64,000 nucleotides of DNA, taken from the NCBI RefSeq assembly GCF_004354085.1, contig NZ_SMSE01000001.1, positions 1,541,724-1,605,723 of the forward strand, read 5' to 3'. A program made the position numbers and the translations under genes. Source of the DNA: Seongchinamella unica (GTDB taxonomy: Bacteria > Pseudomonadota > Gammaproteobacteria > Pseudomonadales > Halieaceae). This document shows, one piece after another, positions 1 through 8,803 of the stretch (position 1 is the first letter of the stretch; every line of letters begins with the position of its first letter). A model generated the notes under the pieces. The model had not been told where the DNA came from, did no database searches, and saw only the letters and a program-made list of their open reading frames with translations.

Positions 1-334
1 ATTTGGTTTTGCGGAATACCTGGTTGACCGCCAGTTCCACATTTTCATACACCGACAGCCAGGGCATCAGCGAGTGATTCTGGAAAACGACTGCGCGGTC
101 GGGGCCAGGTTCGGTAACCTCTTTGCCCTCCAGTACCACACCACCCTCGGTGGCTCGATGCAGGCCGGCGACAATGTTCAGTACCGTGGATTTACCGCAG
201 CCAGAGTGTCCGATCAGCGAGACAAACTCGCCTTTTTTCATGCGCAGGTTGACGTTCTGCAGGGCGCGGAACTTGCTGCCGTTGGTGTCAAATTCAATGC
301 CAACGCCGGTAATATCGAGATACTTGATGCCCAT
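1..334 (-). CDS. nrtC: Nitrate ABC transporter ATP-binding subunit (NrtC/NrtD type), partial
   Basis: This is the first 111 codons of an ABC ATPase that energises nitrate import together with NrtA and NrtB; the rest lies outside the window. The start at 334 follows an AAGGGAGAAC ribosome binding site. The Walker A motif GHSGCGKST lies near residue 43, followed by a Q-loop context VFQNHSLMPWLSV that is typical of the NrtD/SsuB/TauB group. It sits 18 nt downstream of nrtB in the same orientation, so it is the last visible gene of the operon. Whether it carries the extra C-terminal solute-binding-like domain of true NrtC cannot be seen. The family call is firm; C versus D is open. Confidence 0.88.
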   Translation of the reverse strand, partial: MGIKYLDITGVGIEFDTNGSKFRALQNVNLRMKKGEFVSLIGHSGCGKSTVLNIVAGLHRATEGGVVLEGKEVTEPGPDRAVVFQNHSLMPWLSVYENVELAVNQVFRKTK

Positions 335-352
335 AAAACTGTTCTCCCTTGC

Positions 353-1342
353 CTAGCGCAGAACCGCGCTCTTGTCCCAGCTCACTCGCTTCTGCAGGGT
401 GAGCATGAGTTTGTCCAACATGAATCCGATAAGGCCGATAGCAATCACGGCGACCATGATGCGGCCCAGAGAATTGGAGCTGCCATTCTGGAACTCGTCC
501 CAGACAAACTTCCCCAGTCCCGGGTTCTGGGCCAGCATTTCCGCAGCGATGAGCACCATCCAGCCGGTGGCCAGCGACAGGCGCAGGCCGGTGAAAATCA
601 TCGGGATGGCCGCCGGAATAACGATCTTGCGTACGTGCACCATGGGCGACAGCGCCATTACCCGACTGACGTTGACCAGGTCGCGATCGATGCCGGTCAC
701 GCCCACGGTGGTGTTGATCAGGGTGGGCCAGAGGCAGCACAGGGCGACGGTAATCGCGGAATTGAGGAAGGCCTTGTCGAAGACCGGGTCCTCTGCGGTA
801 TAGGTTGCCGACACCACCATGGTCACCAACGGTAGCCACGCCAGCGGCGATACCGGCTTGAACACCTGGATTATGGGATTCATCGCCTTGTAGGTCGCGG
901 CGCTCAGTCCGCAGACGATGCCCAAGGGTATGGCGATCAGGTTGGCGATAAAAAAGCCCGCCGCCACGGTAAGCAGGCTGGTAATAATCTGGTCGAAGAA
1001 CGTGGGCTTGCCGGTGTAATTACGGATCTTGATAACGGCGTCCGGGTCCCTGGCCAGTTTCCTGGCATTGCGCTCTTCCTGGCGCTGGTAAAAGGCAGCT
1101 TCCTTGGCACGTTCCCGTTTGTGCTCTGCCCCCAGGTTTTCGATCTGCTCCCATACCTGCGTCGGCCCGGGAAACTTGCCCAGAGAGGTTTCAATGCGAT
1201 TGGCAGAAAATTGCCAGGCCAGCAGGAATACGAGAATACCCAACGCCGGGAGGATGAGTCCTTCGATAAAGGACCTGGAGCCCAGGCGCGCGAGAAGCTG
1301 CTGGTAGCGGTCGTCGGGCTTGAGTGTTGCTGTGTCTGACAT
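353..1342 (-). CDS. nrtB: Nitrate ABC transporter permease NrtB
   Basis: Inner-membrane permease of a nitrate/nitrite importer, about 329 residues, with about six hydrophobic segments. The binding-protein-dependent transport signature is in the second half (IVIPAAIPMIFTGLRLSL, then GWMVLIAAEML), matching the EAA-loop region of NrtB/SsuC permeases. Between the first helix and the transport core it has a hydrophilic charged stretch (residues ~50-100) seen in proteobacterial NrtB. An upstream in-frame ATG at 1366 forms part of a strong hairpin, so I prefer the ATG at 1342, which has a GAGAG element 9 nt upstream. Lies between nrtA and the ATPase gene. Confidence 0.92.
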   Translation of the reverse strand: MSDTATLKPDDRYQQLLARLGSRSFIEGLILPALGILVFLLAWQFSANRIETSLGKFPGPTQVWEQIENLGAEHKRERAKEAAFYQRQEERNARKLARDPDAVIKIRNYTGKPTFFDQIITSLLTVAAGFFIANLIAIPLGIVCGLSAATYKAMNPIIQVFKPVSPLAWLPLVTMVVSATYTAEDPVFDKAFLNSAITVALCCLWPTLINTTVGVTGIDRDLVNVSRVMALSPMVHVRKIVIPAAIPMIFTGLRLSLATGWMVLIAAEMLAQNPGLGKFVWDEFQNGSSNSLGRIMVAVIAIGLIGFMLDKLMLTLQKRVSWDKSAVLR

Positions 1343-1365
1343 GTTGCTAACTCTCGTGTCGGTCA

Positions 1366-1383
1366 TTCCGCCGAAAGGCGGAA
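1366..1383 (-). other. Intercistronic hairpin just ahead of nrtB
   Basis: Perfect 7-bp inverted repeat TTCCGCC/GGCGGAA around a 4-nt loop in the nrtA-nrtB gap, without a following U run. It overlaps the upstream candidate start codon of nrtB. In transporter operons such hairpins commonly protect the upstream message (binding protein) from decay; that role is inferred here. Confidence 0.5.
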
Positions 1384-1408
1384 GCGATTGGCTTTCTGCA
1401 GTGAATGG

Positions 1409-1428
1409 ACCCCGGCCTTACCCGGGGT
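1409..1428 (-). other. Second intercistronic hairpin in nrtA-nrtB gap
   Basis: Perfect 7-bp stem ACCCCGG/CCGGGGT with a 6-nt loop, 43 nt after the nrtA stop codon. No U run follows, so it is not an obvious intrinsic terminator. Together with the hairpin at 1366-1383 it makes a tandem structured spacer, consistent with differential stability of the nrtA and nrtB segments of one transcript. Confidence 0.5.
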
Positions 1429-1470
1429 TGACGGTCGTGGCCACGTCCGTTGCTGGCGCGGGTGGTGATA

Positions 1471-2862
<1,392 letters not shown>

Positions 2863-2896
2863 GCGATACCCCTTGTACATCGTGCATGAACACGCA

Positions 2897-2943
2897 GACG
2901 CTCCCCCTGCACACGGACCGATTGGCCGGAGTGTAAGAGCGTC
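2897..2943 (-). promoter_or_regulatory. Leader hairpin of nrtA transcript, candidate NasT (ANTAR) target
   Basis: A 47-nt imperfect hairpin in the nrtA leader: perfect 7-bp basal stem GACGCTC/GAGCGTC, internal stem ACAC/GTGT, apical CCG/CGG with a 6-nt loop. The 5' arm overlaps GGCAACGACGC (2939-2949), which is repeated identically in the leader of the porin-nasT-nasS transcript. NasT-type ANTAR proteins act as RNA-binding antiterminators on such leaders. I do not see a textbook U-tract terminator after it, so the switching mechanism is inferred. Confidence 0.55.
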
Positions 2944-2992
2944 GTTGCCCAAGAAGAGAATCTGTGTGGTGTGAGTTACGGGTATATGAGTA

Positions 2993-3007
2993 ACAAGAGC
3001 CGCGCCA
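2993..3007 (-). promoter_or_regulatory. Sigma-54-like promoter upstream of nrtA
   Basis: TGGCGCG-N4-TTGT on the minus strand, with the GG and TTG elements at the -24/-12 spacing of RpoN promoters. It departs from consensus only at the final C of the -12 element and at one -24 position. The predicted start is near 2981, giving a leader of about 118 nt that contains the hairpin at 2897-2943. Weaker than the one upstream of the porin. Confidence 0.45.
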
Positions 3008-3139
3008 ATATTTGCAATAGTTTTTAAAATCAGCGGCTTAGGGTGTAACGGTGTTCTCCGCTGTCGCGCCTGGACAGGTTATGGCTTCGGTGGTCGCACC
3101 ACGGCGGTGCAATCTCGCCCCATTTCGAACACCTGTCGG

Positions 3140-4321
3140 CTAGCTTTCCAGCAGTCGGTCCGGCCCCAGCTCGATCCCGGGCTCCAGTTCCCAGGGCTGG
3201 TCATGTTGATTGACCGGTTTGTAGTCCTGGCTCGGGGAGGGCAGGTGGAGGTAGCGTGCCGCCTCCCGGTACAGGTCGGTGCGGAAGCAGCGCTGCACCT
3301 GGGATTTGATATCGTCTGTGCTGAACGTCTTGCCCAGCAGCACACCGATTTGCTGTAGCAGACGTTCACCCTCTGAGCGCCAGGGAAAGCCGGCCTGGAA
3401 GCGACCGAAGACGTGGAAGTGTGGCAGGTCCTGAATGGGTCCGCCCTTGCTGAAGGCCAACTGGCCCCGTAGCGAGGGCGACAGGTTGTCCTCCGTCAGG
3501 TCCAGGTAGCGGGGAGCGGCCAGAATCGAGACTGCCTGCTCCCGATTGTAGGGATGGGACAGCCAGCTACAGGCCTCCATCAGGGCCAGCCGCAGGCGCA
3601 GATGACTGCCGGGGTGCGCACCGTGCCATGTCTCGGTGACCGCGAGCACCTTTTCCAGGCTGTTGTTCCAGATCTGGTGTCCTGTCGCCTGTATCGCACC
3701 AATACCGTATTGCACCGCAACGCTGTTCCAGGGTTCCCCAACACAATAACCGTCGATAATTCCCCGGGCCAGGCTGTCTACCATCTGCTCCGGCGGCAGT
3801 ACGATAATGCGCACGTCACGCTCCGGATCGATGCCGCCACACTGCAGCCAGTGGCGCAGCTGGAGAATGTGACAGGAAAATGTGTGGGCTGCGGCCAGGG
3901 TGACTTGCCGCTTGTCTTCGCGCAGGTAGGCAGCGAAGGCGAGGGCGGTGCTGCGGGCGTCATGAGTCGGGTCGCCGCCGCGGGCGGCAATTTCCGTCGA
4001 CAGGGCCTGGCTGAAGGTAATGGCGTTGCCGTTCAGGCTCAGGGCCAGCCCCGTCATTATGTCAGCTCGCATGCCGCCCACGCCAAGTGAGGTGGCCAGG
4101 GGTAATGGAGCCAGCATCTGCGCCGCATCCAGGTCACCGGTGACCAGCTTGTCGCGAACATTGGCCCAGGATACTTCCCGCTGCAGCTGAACCTGCAGTC
4201 CGTATTTTTCGTAGTGACCCAACTCCTGGGCGAGGATCAGCGGTGCGCTGTCGCTGAGCCTGAGAAAGCCGAGAGTCAGTTCATTACGCTCTGCCGGTGG
4301 CAATCGGGTGGCGTCGCTCAT
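3140..4321 (-). CDS. nasS: Nitrate sensor NasS (NrtA-like, cytoplasmic)
   Basis: A 393-residue NrtA/CmpA-like binding protein without a signal peptide; the mature-like sequence begins at residue ~14 (LTLGFLRLSDSAPLILAQE). Cytoplasmic NrtA paralogues encoded next to an ANTAR regulator are NasS: in the absence of nitrate or nitrite they sequester NasT, and they release it on ligand binding. The ligand-pocket segment [13 protein letters not shown] is present, closely paralleling NrtA in this locus. Its ATG overlaps the nasT stop codon (ATGA), so the two are translationally coupled and presumably made in matched amounts. Confidence 0.88.
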   Translation of the reverse strand: MSDATRLPPAERNELTLGFLRLSDSAPLILAQELGHYEKYGLQVQLQREVSWANVRDKLVTGDLDAAQMLAPLPLATSLGVGGMRADIMTGLALSLNGNAITFSQALSTEIAARGGDPTHDARSTALAFAAYLREDKRQVTLAAAHTFSCHILQLRHWLQCGGIDPERDVRIIVLPPEQMVDSLARGIIDGYCVGEPWNSVAVQYGIGAIQATGHQIWNNSLEKVLAVTETWHGAHPGSHLRLRLALMEACSWLSHPYNREQAVSILAAPRYLDLTEDNLSPSLRGQLAFSKGGPIQDLPHFHVFGRFQAGFPWRSEGERLLQQIGVLLGKTFSTDDIKSQVQRCFRTDLYREAARYLHLPSPSQDYKPVNQHDQPWELEPGIELGPDRLLES

Positions 4322-4938
4322 GGCTTTTTTCCTTTGACGGTCGTTCGCTCCAGGATCGCGATAACATCCCGGGAGGTTTCTCCCAGAGACCGATTCTTGT
4401 CCATGGCAAGTTTACGCAGGGTAGAGAAGGCTTCTTCCTCACCTGCACCATGGGTCTGCATCAGTAATCCCTTGGCTTTCTCAATCAGCTTCCGGTCTTC
4501 GAGTTGGCGCCGGGTATCGTCCAGCTGCTCGCGCAGCTCGTTGAAGGCGGAAAACTGGGCGACAGCGATGTCGATCGCAGCCCGGACTCGCTCCGGGCTG
4601 ATGTCTTCCGCCTGGTAGGCGGTTACCCCTGCCCGGATGGCGTCAGTGATAAAGCGCTGGTCGCCTGATTCCGAGAACATCACCACCGGGCGCGGATTAT
4701 GGCCGGAGGCAATGCTGAGGCTTTCGAGGACATCCCGATCCGGGGAATCCAGGGCAATGATGACGACATCCGGTTCCTGCTGTGCCATCTGGTACAGCAG
4801 CCCGGAGGCGGTGGGAATGACCGAAAGCACGTCAAAGCCAACGTCGCGCAGGCGTGACTCCACGGCAGTGGCGCGCGCCGCGTCATCGTCGACGAGAATG
4901 ACCCGCAGCACGCGGGCGGAAGGAAAAGAATCTGGCAC
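4318..4938 (-). CDS. nasT: ANTAR-domain antiterminator NasT
   Basis: A 206-residue response-regulator-like protein. Residues ~10-125 form a receiver-like domain (VILVDDDAARATAVE at the start, ALDSP around the phospho-acceptor position), and residues ~145-200 are the RNA-binding ANTAR domain (KLIEKAKGLLMQTHG...EAFSTLRKLAMDK). NasT binds hairpins in leaders of nitrate-assimilation transcripts and prevents termination when NasS releases it. It is encoded directly upstream of nasS with an ATGA overlap, and 54 nt downstream of the porin in the same orientation. Candidate targets are the leaders at 2897-2943 and 6255-6297. Confidence 0.9.
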   Translation of the reverse strand: MPDSFPSARVLRVILVDDDAARATAVESRLRDVGFDVLSVIPTASGLLYQMAQQEPDVVIIALDSPDRDVLESLSIASGHNPRPVVMFSESGDQRFITDAIRAGVTAYQAEDISPERVRAAIDIAVAQFSAFNELREQLDDTRRQLEDRKLIEKAKGLLMQTHGAGEEEAFSTLRKLAMDKNRSLGETSRDVIAILERTTVKGKKP

Positions 4939-4975
4939 AACAAGTGCTCCGGCTCAATACCAGGGGGCGTGAACC

Positions 4976-4988
4976 GGAGCTTCGCTCC
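4976..4988 (-). other. Short hairpin after the porin stop codon
   Basis: GGAGC/GCTCC 5-bp stem with a 3-nt loop, 4 nt after the porin stop and ahead of nasT. There is no U run, so it is more likely to mark a processing or decay boundary between the abundant porin message and the regulator message than a terminator. Confidence 0.3.
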
Positions 4989-4992
4989 AGGA

Positions 4993-6231
4993 TCAAATCT
5001 TGAAGTTGACCGTCACCCAGGCCTTGTCGGAATCGGTGTAGGCATCAGAGTCGCTGGAAAAGCTGGCGTACTTGAGCTGGAACATCCAGTTTTTGCTGTA
5101 ATTCCAGGTCGCCACCAGGTCGATTTCCGTACCCCAGTCCTCGCTGGAATCCTCCGCGCTGAAGTCATGGTAGAAGCCGCCCAGGGCTACCGGCCCCAGT
5201 TTGCCGGTCAGGCCCACATAGAGATCCTCTATACCGTCTCCGGGGGTGACCAGGAACATGTCGGCCCAACCCTGGAACTTGTGCAGGGTGGCGTAGGGCG
5301 TTTTGAAGCCGACCCCGTCGCCAGCACCCAGTACCTCGTAGCCAAGGCTTGCCTTGAGACCGGAGAAGGCGAAACTGCCCTCGAGCAGGTAGTAGTCCGC
5401 GTCGTAGGACAGCGGGCTATCGCCTGCGTCCGACTGGGTGGCATAGGAAGCGTTAGCCCCTATCGGCCCGAACTTGCCATTGTACTCCACACCCACGGTG
5501 TCAGAGGAGTTGCCCACGGTTTTCCCGGGTGCGTAGGCCAGGTCATCGTCGATATCCAGGCCATAGTAGAAAGCGCTCACGGTGTGATTTTCGACGATTT
5601 TCCAGTCTGCGCGCAGGAAGTGGTTCTCGCCGTGGTGATTGGCGGGTTGCGCCGGTCCGTCATCCGGGCCAAAAATCCGGTTGATGTTGTAGACGTAGGC
5701 GTAATCCACGGTAAAGCCATGGTCGCCCTCGTACATGGCTCTGAAGCCATCGTAGGTCTGTTCATTCTGGCGCCAGCCGACACCGCCGACAAAGCGCTGG
5801 TTGCCGTGCAGGATTCGCTGCCGCCCGTAAGTGCCCGAGGCTCCGGCGGCGGCGTACTTGAGCCAGGCCTGGTTGACCTCGGTACCCTCAGGGTCGGCCA
5901 CCACCGGGTACTGGACCTTGCCATTGGCCGTGGAGTTGTAATTGTCGCTGCCGATCGCGGTGACATCGTCGAATTCGGCGAGGAAGGATAGTCCCCTGTA
6001 TTCGGCCGAGGTGAAGGTCAGCCTGGACCGCAGGGTGGACGCCTTGGCGTTGCGACTCAAGCCGTCCTGGTCGACATACTCGTAGCGATAGCGAAAGTTG
6101 AACGACGTTTTGCCATCGCTAAACATGTTGGTGAAACCGGGAGCCTGGCTCTCTTCGGCAACTGTCGGAACCGCACAGGTACCAAGTGCGGCGGCTGCGA
6201 TAATGCTGAGGCTCTTGCTGGATACTGTCAT
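4993..6231 (-). CDS. Outer-membrane porin, alginate-export-like family
   Basis: About 412 residues from the ATG at 6231 (GAGAGA ribosome binding site); the frame extends further upstream but that stretch is the leader. A signal peptide with an alanine-rich core ends near VAEE (residue ~25). The rest is rich in alternating aromatic/polar beta strands (FNFRYRYEYVDQDG, YAYVYNINRIFGPDDG), as in the alginate-export/OprD-like barrel porins often found with nitrate-assimilation genes. It lies at the head of the porin-nasT-nasS transcript behind a strong sigma-54-type promoter, so a role as outer-membrane entry route for nitrate under nitrogen limitation is a reasonable inference. Substrate is not shown by the sequence. 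Confidence 0.8.
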   Translation of the reverse strand: MTVSSKSLSIIAAAALGTCAVPTVAEESQAPGFTNMFSDGKTSFNFRYRYEYVDQDGLSRNAKASTLRSRLTFTSAEYRGLSFLAEFDDVTAIGSDNYNSTANGKVQYPVVADPEGTEVNQAWLKYAAAGASGTYGRQRILHGNQRFVGGVGWRQNEQTYDGFRAMYEGDHGFTVDYAYVYNINRIFGPDDGPAQPANHHGENHFLRADWKIVENHTVSAFYYGLDIDDDLAYAPGKTVGNSSDTVGVEYNGKFGPIGANASYATQSDAGDSPLSYDADYYLLEGSFAFSGLKASLGYEVLGAGDGVGFKTPYATLHKFQGWADMFLVTPGDGIEDLYVGLTGKLGPVALGGFYHDFSAEDSSEDWGTEIDLVATWNYSKNWMFQLKYASFSSDSDAYTDSDKAWVTVNFKI

Positions 6232-6254
6232 TTTTCTCTCCTCTGAAACGACAA

Positions 6255-6297
6255 ACGCCCGCGCCTCATCCGTGGTGATGGATGAAGCAGCAGGCGT
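6255..6297 (-). promoter_or_regulatory. Leader hairpin of porin-nasT-nasS transcript, candidate NasT target
   Basis: The RNA hairpin has an outer 5-bp stem ACGCC/GGCGT and an inner 8-bp stem CTTCATCC/GGATGAGG (one G-U) closing an 8-nt loop. Flanking AACG and CGTT can extend the outer stem with a bulge, ending in GTCGTTTC. The 5' arm starts inside GGCAACGACGC (6294-6304), identical to the nrtA leader. It lies between the predicted start near 6326 and the porin ATG, the place where an ANTAR antiterminator would act; this would make nasST autoregulated. Confidence 0.55.
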
Positions 6298-6337
6298 CGT
6301 TGCCGTTGATCGAATTGTGGGGACTGTGTTCCCGGAC

Positions 6338-6352
6338 GCAACTTTCGGGCCA
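6338..6352 (-). promoter_or_regulatory. Sigma-54 promoter of porin-nasT-nasS
   Basis: TGGCCCG-N4-TTGC on the minus strand, an excellent match to the RpoN consensus TGGCACG-N4-TTGC with GG and GC at exact -24/-12 spacing. Predicted transcription start near 6326, about 95 nt ahead of the porin ATG. Nitrogen control through NtrC is the usual partner of such a promoter in nitrate-assimilation operons. Confidence 0.75.
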
Positions 6353-6415
6353 ATAGTTGAAAACACCTGTATACACTGCCCTTGGGGCAATTTTGGCTGC
6401 TTCATTCGTCGCTCG

Positions 6416-6466
6416 CAGTGCACAACGACAAGGCCCGGTGCACTGAAATGGATGGATTTGTGCACC
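6416..6466 (-). promoter_or_regulatory. Cluster of GTGCAC half-sites, NtrC-like upstream activating region
   Basis: Three GTGCAC motifs centred about 20 and 22 bp apart (6418-6423, 6438-6443, 6460-6465). The first two form a perfect 8-bp inverted repeat CAGTGCAC/GTGCACTG with a 14-bp spacer. They lie about 90-140 bp upstream of the predicted sigma-54 start, the usual enhancer position. NtrC sites normally pair GCAC and GTGC with 7-bp spacing, so the arrangement is not canonical; the region also serves nnrS on the other strand. Confidence 0.4.
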
Positions 6467-6520
6467 CTGATCGCGCATATTCCCTATAAATATAAATAGT
6501 TGAACGCAGGAAGACCAAAC

Positions 6521-7729
6521 ATGGCCGTTTTATTGAGCGACGGTAGCATTTCCGAACCTCCGCGGGAAGAGGGCCCGGGCCTGTTTCGGCTCGCTTTCCG
6601 GCCGTTTTTTCTCGGTGGTGCGCTGTTCAGCGTACTGGCGGTACTGTTGTGGAGCAGTATCGTCAGCGGAGGCACCGGCCTGAATGTTTATGGAGGTGGC
6701 CTATGGTGGCATGGCCATGAGATGTTATTCGGCTTCGTGGCTGCGATTGTTGTCGGTTTCCTTCTGACTGCGGTGCAGACCTGGACCGGTATCACTGGCA
6801 TAAAAGGCCGGCCCCTGGCGGCCCTGTTCCTGCTGTGGTTGTGTGCCCGGCTGGCGCTGGTGTTGCCGGCCCTGGTGCCGCTCTGGCTCACGATATCGCT
6901 GGATTTGCTGTTTCTGCCCCTGGCGGCCGTGCTGCTCTCCCTACCCGTTATCCGTATCAGGCAATGGCGCAACATTGTTTTTGTGCCGGTGCTGCTGGCG
7001 ATGGCAGCTGCCAACGGAGCTTCCCATGTGTCGGTAGTTCGGCAGGATCCCGCACTGCAAGCTGTCGCCTTCAACTTCATGGTGATGCTGGTTTCGCTGT
7101 TGATAACAGTGGTTGCGGGCAGGGTCGTGCCCATGTTCACCGCCAATGGCACCGGCACTGAGCGCGTGCCACCCCTGCCCTGGCTCGAGCGCCTGTGTCT
7201 GCTCAGTATGCTACTGGCGATCCCGGCGGCAGTGTGGATGCCTGACTCCCCGGCGATTGCGTCGCTCGCGCTGTTTTTTGCCGCGGCCTGCCACGGTTTG
7301 AGAGTGTTGCGCTGGCGCACCTGGGTGACACTGGCCACGCCACTGGTCTGGTCGCTGCACCTGAGTTACTGGGCACTGGTCCTGGGACTGGGCCTGCTCG
7401 GGGTGTCTCGCTTGAGCGACAGTGTCAGCCTCAGCCAGGCCCTGCATGTGTTGACGGTGGGTGGCATGGGCTTGATGATTCTGGCGATGATTTCCCGGGT
7501 GTCGCTGGGACACACGGGGCGGACCTTACAGGTGGGTCCAGTGATGGTCGTCGCCTATCTCTCGCTGCTGGCGGCGCTGATTCTGCGGGTGTCGGGGCAG
7601 TGGTGGCTGGCAGACTACCGCGACGTGATTATCGGCTCGGCCCTGTTGTGGGCAGTGGCTTACGGTTTGTTTTTTGTTCGCTATCTGCCGATTCTGGCCA
7701 GCCCCCGGCCGGATGGACGCCCGGGCTAG
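6521..7729 (+). CDS. nnrS: NnrS family membrane protein
   Basis: A 402-residue polytopic inner-membrane protein with about 12 hydrophobic segments. It has NnrS hallmarks: LFRLAFRPFFLGGALFS near the N-terminus, WWHGHEMLFGF at residues ~60-75, and later GRVVPMFTANGTG and HVLTVGGMGLMILAM. NnrS proteins bind heme and copper and protect against nitrosative stress by an incompletely defined mechanism. The start at 6521 has a GCAGGAAG ribosome binding site, better than the upstream frame start at 6500. Divergent from the nitrate operon, which fits NO or nitrite stress arising from nitrate use. Its stop overlaps that of the convergent DUF4252 gene. Confidence 0.9.
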   Translation: MAVLLSDGSISEPPREEGPGLFRLAFRPFFLGGALFSVLAVLLWSSIVSGGTGLNVYGGGLWWHGHEMLFGFVAAIVVGFLLTAVQTWTGITGIKGRPLAALFLLWLCARLALVLPALVPLWLTISLDLLFLPLAAVLLSLPVIRIRQWRNIVFVPVLLAMAAANGASHVSVVRQDPALQAVAFNFMVMLVSLLITVVAGRVVPMFTANGTGTERVPPLPWLERLCLLSMLLAIPAAVWMPDSPAIASLALFFAAACHGLRVLRWRTWVTLATPLVWSLHLSYWALVLGLGLLGVSRLSDSVSLSQALHVLTVGGMGLMILAMISRVSLGHTGRTLQVGPVMVVAYLSLLAALILRVSGQWWLADYRDVIIGSALLWAVAYGLFFVRYLPILASPRPDGRPG

Positions 7730-8271
7730 TCAGGCTGGTGCCCGCTGAGCTCGACCTCGGGAATCGGGATATCCAGTGCCGCGACTGTTCGGGCAAACAT
7801 CTCCGGTTGCAGGTCGCCCATGATGTTAACGATAACCGCCTCGGTTCCATCACTGTTCAGAACAACGATCCCCTGGATCTCTTCGCCGTCCATTTTTACC
7901 AGCATGTAGGTGGTTTCCGTGTTTTCCCGTACCACCACGACCGGCTCCCAGGACTGCTTCACCAGGGATTGGCGCATATCTTCCAGCCCCAGGCTAACCG
8001 CGTCTGCCTCCCCCGGTTCCACCTCATACACTTTAACCCTCACACCCTGCAGGTTGCGAAGAATCTGCCGGGCATGTGGATCGTCCTCGACGAAGCGTGC
8101 CGCGAGGGACAGCAGTCCGGGGCCGATGGACAGGCTCACCCGCTGGTCGGTATGGCGCCAGTCCAGCGTCTGGACATCGGCGAAGCCGGCATTCCCGTCG
8201 GGCGCGGTGATGCCGCAGCCCGCCAGGCAAAGACAGGCGGTAAGCACCAGTATCAAAAGCGGCCTGGCCAT
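7726..8271 (-). CDS. DUF4252 lipoprotein
   Basis: About 181 residues from the ATG at 8271, with a lipoprotein signal (LVLTACLCLAGCGIT; lipobox LAGC near residue 20). The body resembles the neighbouring DUF4252 protein: a beta-rich start, a central LQGVRVKVYEVE segment, then ...VVVRENTETTYMLVKMDGEEIQGIVVLNSDGTEAVIVNIMGDL. Function unknown. Last gene of the ECF sigma cassette, 4 nt after its paralogue, so probably a lipid-anchored product of the sigma regulon or a component of its signal sensing. The family assignment comes from resemblance between the two neighbours and a remembered family pattern. Confidence 0.75.
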   Translation of the reverse strand: MARPLLILVLTACLCLAGCGITAPDGNAGFADVQTLDWRHTDQRVSLSIGPGLLSLAARFVEDDPHARQILRNLQGVRVKVYEVEPGEADAVSLGLEDMRQSLVKQSWEPVVVVRENTETTYMLVKMDGEEIQGIVVLNSDGTEAVIVNIMGDLQPEMFARTVAALDIPIPEVELSGHQPD

Positions 8272-8275
8272 TACC

Positions 8276-8803
8276 TTACTCCGTGTCCAGTTCAACGTCG
8301 ACGTTGAGGCTGTTCATGACTTTCCCGATCTGTTTTGGGTCGATAACGCCGAGTATATTGAGGAAAACGGCCTCCTCCCCGTTAACAGCCATCACCGTCA
8401 GGCCCTCTATGGTATCGCCCCCGGATTTCATGAATATCTGCACCTCTTCATCAGCTTCATAGACCTGCACCACGGGTTCCCAGTGGGCGGCCGCCAGTGA
8501 GGCGCGGGCCTCGTTAACCTTTTCCAGTGCCGGTTTCAAATTGCCAGCGGTGGGGTAGACCTTGATTCGCACCCCTTCCAGTCCGCTAATCATGACAGCG
8601 GTTTCCGGGTCATCGACGGCGGTCGCGGCAGACAGCAGTTTCAGTAAGTTGCCTCCTATGTTGATCATCACCCTGGGCTCGCCATAAATGGCATCCAGGT
8701 CGGCAAAATCCACGTAGCCGGGCAGTGATTCCAGCTGGGCTTCCTGTGCGGTTACCGGCAGACTGAAAAGTGCTGCCATTAACACGGTGATAAGTGCTTT
8801 CAT
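8276..8803 (-). CDS. DUF4252 domain protein, exported
   Basis: 175 residues with a cleavable signal peptide (alanine/leucine core ending PVTAQE at residue ~20), so periplasmic. The DUF4252 pattern is visible: GYVDFADLDAIYG, VMINIGGNLLKLL, GLEGVRIKVYP, then a repeat-like VVQVYEADEEVQIFMKSGGDTIEGL and VFLNILGVIDP. No catalytic motif is evident. It overlaps the anti-sigma gene stop by 4 nt and precedes the lipoprotein paralogue, indicating one operon. Such cassettes suggest an envelope-stress or surface-sensing unit. Confidence 0.8.
   Translation of the reverse strand: MKALITVLMAALFSLPVTAQEAQLESLPGYVDFADLDAIYGEPRVMINIGGNLLKLLSAATAVDDPETAVMISGLEGVRIKVYPTAGNLKPALEKVNEARASLAAAHWEPVVQVYEADEEVQIFMKSGGDTIEGLTVMAVNGEEAVFLNILGVIDPKQIGKVMNSLNVDVELDTE

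Noticed and set aside
74-835. Long plus-strand frame across the nrtB/ATPase genes
   Set aside because: It lies antisense to well-recognised transporter genes and its translation has no family pattern; such long frames are common shadows in high-GC DNA.
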